Positions 57,536-64,000 of a stretch of DNA of 64,000 bases are shown here, in pieces. Position 1 is the stretch's first letter, and every line of letters begins with the position of its first letter. The translations under genes and the position numbers were made by a program. Under the pieces are notes generated by a model. It saw only the letters and a list, made by a program, of their open reading frames with translations. It searched no databases and was not told the DNA's origin. Source of the DNA: Ctenosaura bakeri (Eukaryota > Chordata > Lepidosauria > Squamata > Iguanidae); NCBI GenBank assembly GCA_948474755.1, contig CAOLHI010000422.1, forward strand, positions 558,001-622,000, read 5' to 3'.

Positions 57536-57725
57536 CCCGCACATCATCTTCCTGTCACAGAGCACATTATCTGGAGGAAGCCACCTGTGTGGAACACGCT
57601 TATGCCATGAAATTGCTCATTCCTGGTTTGGCTTGGCCATTGGGGCACGTGACTGGACTGAGGAATGGCTAAGTGAAGGATTTGCCACTCACCTAGAAGA
57701 TGCCTTTTGGTCAGGAGCACAGCAG
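57536..57725 (+). CDS. AOPEP: Aminopeptidase O, catalytic zinc-site exon
   Basis: This 190-nt exon follows ATCATGCAG and ends CAG|GTATGG. One base completes a Ser codon and 63 full codons follow, so it ends in phase 0. It encodes SPHIIFLSQS, then CHEIAHSWFGLAIGARDW and TEEWLSEGFATHLEDAFW. HEIAH is the HExxH zinc-binding and catalytic motif. The Glu of SEGFA lies exactly 18 residues after the second His, giving the gluzincin HExxH-x18-E site of M1 peptidases. Many M1 enzymes have Asn before this Glu (NEGFA); the Ser here is in line with what I recall for AOPEP. All three zinc ligands and the catalytic Glu are present. A CpG-rich MITE begins about 260 bp downstream. Confidence 0.97.
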
Positions 57726-57986
57726 GTATGGCTAGAAAAGTCTCTTTCATATAGAGACATGGGATAATCTTCAGTGTGTCTGTTGGGCAATGAGACCAAA
57801 TATCTCATAGGCTCCAACTTAAGAGCATCTGAAATGTTATGCTGCATCAAACCAAAGACTTATCTAGTCAGGCACTTTGTCCCCATTGTGGTCATGTCTA
57901 TATATCACATAAAAATTTAAAGTTTAAGCCAGAAGTGGACAACATATAGCCTCCAATTGTTGTTGGACTGCAACTGGGATCACTAT

Positions 57987-58451
57987 GGCCATTTTCACAC
58001 GGGGGTAGAACCCCACGGTGTGACACCGGAGACGGAGGTCGTTCACACCGCGGGGTGAGCTAGCGCGGTTGGAAAAGGTGAGGCGCCACACCTCCAACCA
58101 CTCCAACCACTGGTGCTGCGAGTTTTTTAAAAACCACCTTCCCAGGTGGCTTTTATGAAACTCGCCCGCACTAATCCGTGGCAGCTCCCGGTGAAAATCT
58201 GCAGAGACGCGGTAGCGCATCTCTGCAGATCTGCCCGGGGGTGGGCTTCCGGCTGGCGCGCTGCCCTGATTGGCGGAGCGCACCGGAAGCTGCCAGCCGC
58301 CATTTTGGGCGCTGCCGAACGCCGCAGAAATTTGGCGGCGTGTGAAGTGGTGGAACCGCGCTCCCCGAAGAGATGGAGCAAAACGCAAGCAGGTAAGCTC
58401 CGCCCCTGTGTGCGCCGCCCCATTTCGGCCCCCCCATGTGTGAAAAGGGAC
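57987..58451 (+). mobile_element. CpG-rich MITE, copy 3
   Basis: The termini GGCCATTTTCACACG and TGTGTGAAAAGGGAC are inverted with mismatches. Length is 465 bp. The body matches copies 1 and 2 in parts (GGGCTTCCGGCTGGCGCGCT, GCCGCCATTTTGGGCGCTGC). It also carries AGCAG|GTAAGCTCCG at about 58388-58402. It sits about 260 bp downstream of the catalytic exon of AOPEP. Flanking triplets TAT and TGT are near matches. Confidence 0.7.
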
Positions 58452-58665
58452 TGTGTGTTCACATGAATGCCATTGCTGTCTTTGTATGGCCAGGTAGACA
58501 AACTGGAAAAGAGAGAGCTTTCTGAGAACATTTGAAACTGCATATGAAGAAGCCAAGATGATAAGCTGCTTTAAACCTGGTTTTGTTGTTGATCTACAAA
58601 TCTTGGCTTGTTCATGAAGAACAAACTATAACCCTGGATTCGGGCATTCCTTTCTAAATTTATAT

Positions 58666-58895
58666 GCCTACATACCCTAACGGCACCAGATCCTGTCTGA
58701 TCTTGGAAGCTGAGCAGGTTCAGCCCTGTATTTGTATGGGAGACTGCCAATGACTACCAGGTGCTATAGGCTATCTTTCAGAAGAAGGAACTGGCAAAAC
58801 CACCTCCCAGTATTCCTTGCCTAAGGAACCTCTGTGAAATTAATGGGGTTACCATAAGTTGACCAGCGACTTGAAGGGCAAGTACACACATGCCT
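58666..58895 (+). mobile_element. 5S rRNA-derived SINE, full-length head
   Basis: The head GCCTACATACCCTAACGGCA, TCTGATCTTGGAAGCTGAGC and TGTATGGGAGACTGCC follows the 5S rRNA gene in order, including the box A, intermediate and box C promoter regions, and closes with GGTGCTATAGGCT. A SINE body follows (AGAAGAAGGAACTGGCAAAA) and then an L2-type tail ending GCGACTTGAAGGGCAAGTACACACA. 5S-headed SINEs with this layout are known in lepidosaurs. It is a SINE, not a functional 5S gene: the tail continues without a T-run terminator and the 5S part is diverged. Confidence 0.9.
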
Positions 58896-59952
58896 ACTCA
58901 TGTGAAGGGAGGGATGCAGCAAGAGTGAATGGACTGTGTGCACCAACACGAACTTCATTCACATTTGATTTATTGAGCCATAGGTCATAGGTTTAAATGG
59001 TGTGAGAACATTTGCTGTTGGCTAGTTGGAGATTTCAAGGAATCTCACAAATGGGAAAGAGCATGATAATCTTCTGATCTTAGATTACTTCCAGACAGTA
59101 GAAGCACCACTCCCGTGAAGAAATGAAAGGCATTGTAGTATGCCTGTTCTATCTTTTATCTGTCATTTTTTGTTTGCTTGTATGTTTATGGAGTTTATAT
59201 CCCATCTTTCTCCAAAGTGGGAAGTGGGATTCAATTTAAGAGATTTTCTCCAGTAAGAAAAAAGATGGAAGAAGCAAAGGGAAAACTTAAGAGAGTTTCA
59301 AATTGATGTTATTGACTAGATTTCTTATGAACTAACCAGACACACACACACACACCCAGCAAAAAGTCTGGACTTCCAAAAATGTGCCAGTGTGATTGCA
59401 CAGTAAAAGCCTTTTCCAAAGCATCTGTCCCTAGATTCTAATAATGGAGCTAAGTTGCTTCCAGAAATTAGAGTTGTGTTTGTAGCTGTCCTAACCAATA
59501 CATGTCTTAAACTTCATTAATTTATCATGCTCTTGGCCATGAGTTCAGGCTGTGTGATCTCCCACATATGAGAAGTGTGTTAGATGGAATTGAAATGGAA
59601 TGGTAGCTGAAAAAATTGTTCATCTCTTAATTGTATTTGTTCTTCCTTTTATCTCTAACTCATTGGCAATTTTGTTGTTAATGCCCTAATTTAACAGCAT
59701 GCATACCTGCAGGTGAAACCTAAATGGGTGTGCAAATCTTCTTTACCACAGGCAGGAAATTAGATGTTCGCTTACAAGCTAACAGATTGGCCTATAATTC
59801 CTTTTCACAAATATCACTGTAAACACTCTTACAGGTTGTGAGACAGGCATATTATCAATGAGAAGATGGAATGATTTAGGGCAAAATTACATCTTCTGGT
59901 TCTTGAGGCTGGGATGAATAAGAATGATAATTACAATGATATGCCAGGAACA

Positions 59953-60200
59953 GTTAGTGCATGAAGAAAGTTAGTGCGGTGTAATGTTTCAGTGCTGGAC
60001 CAGGATTCTTGGGCCACGGTTGAAATCCCCACTCAGCCATGGAAACACACTGGGTGACTTTGGGCAAGTTACATTCTCTTAGCCTCAGATGAAGACAATG
60101 GCAAACCTCTTCCAAATAAATCTTGCCCAGTAATACCCACGGTGGGTTTGTCTTAGACTCACTGTAAGTTAGAAATGAATTGAAGGCACACAACAACAAA
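59953..60200 (+). mobile_element. tRNA-headed SINE with L2-like tail
   Basis: It begins AAGTTAGTGCGGTGTAATGT, a diverged version of the 47178 head, with GGTTGAAATCCCCACTC as B-box. Then come CACTGGGTGACTTTGGGCAA and AAATCTTGCCCAGTAATACC. It ends GTTAGAAATGAATTGAAGGC with ACACAACAACA. Confidence 0.8.
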
Positions 60201-60843
60201 TGCCAGATACCTGTGCTGAATATGAATTCTACTTATGTTCAGTCTCTGAAGGAAAATGAACCCTGTTCAGAACTGACTATTGATGTAGCACCTTTAGTGG
60301 GCTTCTTGCTGTGGATGTGCAGAAGTTAGAAAATCCCAGAGTGTCTTTTAGAATCAGGGGAGAAACATAGCAGACCATTGATGTATCTAGCTCAGCATTA
60401 GCTATACTAGCTTTTCCCAAACTGGTGCTGTTATGACGGCTATGGGACCCAGGAAGGGACTCCCCAATATTATTTGATATCATTTAATTCGGCCCTGGCT
60501 AGACCACGCTCGGCGGCCCCGCTGGACGTGTTTGGATTGGTTTCTGAAACAAGCACGTACTGGCTGCGGCTGACTAATTGTTCAAATTCCATTCCTCATT
60601 CAAGCCAGCATTTCCCAAGCCTCACGTACCTTCAGGGGACTCCCATACCAATACTCCACAATAGCGGCGCAGGTTCCCGCCAAAACATCCCTTTGGAGAA
60701 GGCCATTAGTTCACAGGCCACTCTTTTGTCTTTCAACGCTAATCCAATCATGCTGACAGTGACCTCACCAGATCTTTTTGTTTAGCGCCAAAACTCTTTT
60801 GTTCCCCACTTGGTTTTCCATAGCCAACAGGCATGTTTCACCC

Positions 60844-60850
60844 TATAAAA
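60844..60850 (+). promoter_or_regulatory. TATA box of the solo LTR
   Basis: TATAAAA sits 231 bp upstream of the LTR poly(A) signal, in the usual place for the U3/R boundary. Confidence 0.65.
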
Positions 60851-61080
60851 AGTCCCCATTTTGGGACCTCGTTGGTTCCTCTTGAGCTGCCATCCAGACT
60901 TGCTGCCGGTTGGTTCAAGAGTTCCCCTCAGCAACCAATGCTGAGCCCCGTCATTCATCGCTCCAGATTCTGCAGGACATCGTGACCAGGTGTCATATCA
61001 CCCGTTGTTCCCCCAAGTCTCTTTTCCTTATTCTTTTAGTTAGTTAGTGTGTGTGTGTTTGATTTACCTTGCTTGTGTTT

Positions 61081-61086
61081 AATAAA
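61081..61086 (+). terminator. Poly(A) signal of the solo LTR
   Basis: AATAAA is followed by GTTGTTATCATTGTAACC. It is in the same sense as AOPEP, so it is a potential premature polyadenylation site inside the intron. Confidence 0.6.
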
Positions 61087-61268
61087 GTTGTTATCATTGT
61101 AACCTGGCCTGCTCATTGCCCGGAAGCTGTAGACGTTGGGTTACAAGGTCTCGCTAAGTTACCCTGCCTCTCGCATGTCAAACCAGTGCTCTGAGTCTAA
61201 TTTCCCCATCTTGATCTTTCTAATTGGCAAAATCGGGCGCCCCTCGCGGGACCCCCAGTTTTCAGAGT

Positions 61269-61312
61269 AACAGTGCCCTCCATATGTGCTAACAGTGCCC
61301 TCCATATGTGCT
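61269..61312. repeat. 22-bp tandem duplication over the LTR 3' junction
   Basis: AACAGTGCCCTCCATATGTG plus CT occurs at 61269-61290 and again at 61291-61312. The first four bases of the unit are the end of the LTR, so the duplication arose after the LTR inserted. Confidence 0.85.
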
Positions 61313-61924
61313 AGCAGCAGCTTCCATCATCCCCAACCAGCATAGGATTTGTAGTCCAAAACATCTGGAGGGCATTAGGTTAAGAAAGGCAGGTGCTAAG
61401 TGGCTTCAGCTTTCCAGAGTTTGAGACAGGGATCTTTTCCAGCTTTATCTGGAGCTGCCCTGAATTGAATTTATGATCTTTTGTACACAAAGCACACATT
61501 CCTAAATGATAGGCTTTTGAACTTTTGAATATTCAGGAGCTTTTGCTTTCATTCCATGTTGTTTTGTGCCTTGACTACATTTGTACCGCAAGTGAGCTGT
61601 GGAAGGGTGAAGAGGTTCACTAACTTTTTCTGTAACATGTCTGTTTTTCTCCACCAGCTTCACTTCTGCATTCTCTGCATTCATTGTGAAAGATCTGTTT
61701 CCATTTACTCTTGATTTGCTTCTTGTAATGGTTGCATGTGAGTTTCTTACAAAAAGTGAAAGGAGAAATCTTAATTTACCACAAAATCTAAATTTCTCCT
61801 GCAAAATTGTTTTATCTTATCCAGCTTGGACCAAAGTTATTTGAAAGACTGTATGAACCTGCCTGAAATTTGAGTTCCTTGGGGGAAGGTTTTCTCTTTG
61901 TCTCACTGCTGCCGCAGACGTGTT

Positions 61925-62110
61925 TCGTGAGGACACTGAAGAAGACATTTTCTGTAACAGCTCCCAGGCTCAGGAACTCCTTCCTATGAGAGCATAGGCT
62001 GCTCGCTCCTGCTGCCTGCTTACCTTTGGTGGGCAGACAAAGACTGTTTTATTTAGACTACCTTTTAACCATTTAACCTGATGCAAAAGGGCCCATTAAT
62101 AAGATTCGAA
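61925..62110 (+). repeat. L2-like LINE 3' fragment
   Basis: CCCAGGCTCAGGAACTCCTT, then GCAGACAAAGACTGTTTTAT is a degraded L2 ORF2-end segment like that at 38190. Confidence 0.5.
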
Positions 62111-62837
62111 GAACATTTGCTGTTCCATTGCAGTTGCTCACAAGAATAAAGGTTGCAGCCTTTTGTTAGTTAGATAACTTGACCAAATTGGAAGGTACTA
62201 TAATTAATCTGGCTGTAGATTTTTTTTTTAAAAAATGATTTGTTTATACAGAAGAGTTCATACATTCATTTCCCCTCTTCTTTCATGTAGGAGGAATGTC
62301 TCCTTTGTGGTAATATCTGTTATGATTCATGTGCATCATCTACAAATGTATGCTTCAGAAAGCTTTTGACTCATATGCAAAATAAAGTGATTAATTTATT
62401 GGCTAAGACTGCCGTATTTGGAATCTGCTTTGCACAGTATTCTTTTCTTTTGCAGTGGTGCTGGGAAGCCTTGGGCTTTAATCACTATCTTCAAGGCAAC
62501 AAAAAGTAGAATAAAAATGTACATTGAGGTGGGAATCATGCAGTTGTCCCGCTGTTATATACAGCTACTAAGGGCATCTCATGCCATTGGCTATGCTGGC
62601 TAAGACTTTCGGGATTTGTAGTTCAAACAACAGCCCCTTCCCACCGTGGATACACACTGATTTTCTTCCAGGATTTTTTTGCCCTTAATATTCAGCCTCC
62701 TTTTCAAGATGTAACTCTTTTCCCCCATGCCCTTGAAAGGTTGCATAAGAGAGATCCTCCACAGGGTCCCAATGTCAAGATACTCCCAAGGATAGCACTT
62801 AGTGAGTTACACACCATTGCTGTTGGAACCAAGGTGG

Positions 62838-62942
62838 TCTCATCAAGTTCTCCAGATGTTGTTGGACTGCAACTTCAGCATTCTCACTGGTGACTAGGAC
62901 TGTTGGGACTCCTGTCAAGCAACATCCAGAAGGATATTGCTC
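62838..62942. repeat. Short palindromic dispersed repeat
   Basis: TCTCCAGATGTTGTTGGACT on the left mirrors 'agcaacatccagaag' on the right, with the interior 'ttctcactggtgactaggactgttggga'. It is related to the 50505 repeat. Confidence 0.5.
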
Positions 62943-62994
62943 CAGTGTATGAATTATTTTTAATTTTCATAGTTTTAATATACTATGCCATTTT

Positions 62995-63019
62995 GTTCTC
63001 TCTCTCTCTCTCTCTCTGT
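62995..63019. repeat. (CT)n tract
   Basis: About eleven CT units, followed by a CCCTCTCTC variant. Confidence 0.9.
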
Positions 63020-63291
63020 CCCTCTCTCAATATATAGATATACAGATCTGTAAACACATAGTTATCAACATCATACAGTGCTGATCTTGCTGGCTGGGGG
63101 TAATTTATAAAGGTAACTTTCCCAGGCTCATCAGACATAAGAGATATGCCAAATACCAGGATAGAAGATGACGCCATCTTCTGCTGCTCTTGCCTGGCAT
63201 AAAAGGCAACCACTGACATTTTTTCCCATTAAGAAGTTAATGAAAAGCAGCAAAAACAGCTAACAGTAAGCTGCCCATTTGTCCCAAGCAG

Positions 63292-63398
63292 CTGCTGGCT
63301 GATGAAGCAAAAGAACAGCAGGACCTGAAGGCTTTGTTGCGCTGGCAGCGTCTTAGAGATGAAGTCCAAAACTCTGAGGAAGATCTGCAAGTGTTAAG
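63292..63398 (+). CDS. AOPEP: Aminopeptidase O, internal exon (fourth in window)
   Basis: This 107-nt exon lies between CCCAAGCAG and the donor GTATAG. It starts in phase 0, matching the end of the catalytic exon, and holds 35 codons plus two bases (AG) of the next codon. The peptide includes DEAKEQQDLKALLRWQRLRD and SEEDLQVLR, a charged helical segment typical of AOPEP immediately after the catalytic exon. The rest of the peptidase and the C-terminal ARM-type domain must lie beyond the window. Confidence 0.9.
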
Positions 63399-64000
63399 GT
63401 ATAGTTTGGACTATTTGTTTGTTGTTATCTTGCCCCCCTGCACCCGATCCACTGTCCATCTCAGAAAGAGTATATCCAAATAAGCTGATTAAATTGCTGC
63501 ATCTTTCAGACGGTTTCCTCAGGAAATGTACAAGTAGAATCCTGGAACTAAGCTTGAGTGGAGTGAGGTGTTTTATGGATGCTGAGGAAAAGATGAGGAA
63601 AAGCTGTCAATTCAGATGTATACTCCATTTAATTCAGTGAGACTTATTTCTGCTTAAACATGCATATGATAGAAGTGTAAGTGTTAAGCAATTTAAATCT
63701 TTATAAAGGAGAAACAGTAACTTCAGACAAGACTTTAGCTTCCCATCCCCAAAAACCTGAAAAATTACTTTTTAAAAAGTAACTCATTCTTGTTACTCAA
63801 CATAGTTTTTAAAAATTACTTCATTGTCATTATTAATTGCAGTGGTTAAAAAATAACTTGTATTGTATTGTTAATTGCACTGTTTGTTATTTGTTAACCA
63901 TTTTATTGCTTCTGGTACTTTAAAAATGTATAGGATTGGTAAGAGAATATCATAAAATGTGAGAAGTTCTCAGGAAAATCCATGTAAAAATGTTGTAGAG
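63399..64000 (+). other. AOPEP: AOPEP intron, 5' part
   Basis: This sequence begins with donor GTATAG after the fourth exon and is AT-rich to the window edge. I saw no repeat or exon in it. Confidence 0.7.

Larger units (their letters stand above)
60429..61272 (+). mobile_element. Solo LTR of an endogenous retrovirus-like element
   Basis: The 844-bp unit begins TGTTA and ends TAACA and is flanked by GTGC on each side (60425-60428 and 61273-61276), a 4-bp target duplication. It has a TATA box (TATAAAA, 60844-60850) and AATAAA at 61081-61086 followed by a GT-containing stretch, which places U3, R and U5 in + orientation. No primer-binding site, coding sequence or second LTR is next to it, so it is a recombination-derived solo LTR. 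The family was not identified; a 4-bp duplication is compatible with several retroviral classes. Confidence 0.85.
57726..63291 (+). other. AOPEP: AOPEP intron (5.6 kb)
   Basis: The GT-AG borders are AG|GTATGG and GTCCCAAGCAG|CTG. Within it lie a MITE (57987-58451), a full 5S-derived SINE (58666-58895), a tRNA-headed SINE (about 59953-60200), a solo LTR (60429-61272) and an L2-like tail (about 61925-62110). A (CT)n tract lies near 63000. Between 58900 and 59950, and again between 62120 and 62830, I see only unique sequence. Confidence 0.85.

Noticed and set aside
58666..58785. A functional 5S rRNA gene
   Set aside because: The 5S-like part is diverged, lacks a terminator T-run at its end and runs on into a SINE body and L2-type tail.
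60474..60785. 103-codon plus-strand open frame
   Set aside because: It lies wholly inside the U3 part of the solo LTR and has no protein resemblance; open by chance.
1..64000. CRISPR arrays, bacterial operons, phage or plasmid features
   Set aside because: Direct repeats here are microsatellites or transposon parts; exon-intron structure and vertebrate repeats rule out a prokaryotic source.

Overview
The window is vertebrate nuclear DNA, AT-rich and intron-dominated. The repeats point to a squamate reptile: a 5S-rRNA-headed SINE, a Sauria-type tRNA SINE with a BovB-like tail, CR1 with an ATTCTATG-type 3' end, L2-like tails, CpG-rich MITEs, a Penelope-like insertion and a tyrosine-recombinase retrotransposon. 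No bacterial, plasmid or CRISPR signal was seen.

One host gene is supported: aminopeptidase O (AOPEP, formerly C9orf3), an M1-family zinc metallopeptidase on the + strand. Four consecutive coding exons are visible (1730-1886, 5426-5674, 57536-57725, 63292-63398). All have AG/GT borders and compatible phases (AG|G, AG|C, CAG|CTG). The third exon carries the HEIAH-x18-E zinc site. The introns between them are about 3.5, 51.9 and 5.6 kb, and the window starts and ends inside further introns.

The 51.9 kb intron holds most of the mobile DNA. From left to right it contains: a Penelope-like insertion with a 14-bp target duplication (10487-11033); a short CR1 fragment (about 19010-19345); a degraded 5S SINE (about 21762-21922); a roughly 6 kb Ngaro-like tyrosine-recombinase retrotransposon antisense to AOPEP (about 24949-31008); a 5'-truncated CR1 with a long open RT frame (about 32799-33955); a Tigger-like MITE (35651-35872); a Sauria SINE (35959-36197); an almost perfect 176-bp foldback with TTA duplications (40176-40351); and two of three related CpG-rich MITEs (41742-42226, 55535-55961). 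The 5.6 kb intron adds the third MITE (57987-58451), a full-length 5S SINE (58666-58895), a tRNA-headed SINE and an 844-bp solo LTR with a GTGC target duplication (60429-61272).

The Ngaro-like element is the main find. Read on the minus strand it has a CpG-rich leader, a two-part gag, a reverse transcriptase/RNase H frame, a tyrosine recombinase, an SGNH-hydrolase frame broken by a stop and a frameshift, and a poly(A) signal. Two sets of splice signals inside it look purposeful. A 95-nt GT-AG segment would join the two gag frames in phase. A strong branch point and 3' splice site lie over the recombinase stop codon, in phase with a strong 5' site at the recombinase start. These splicing ideas are inference from sequence and need transcript evidence.
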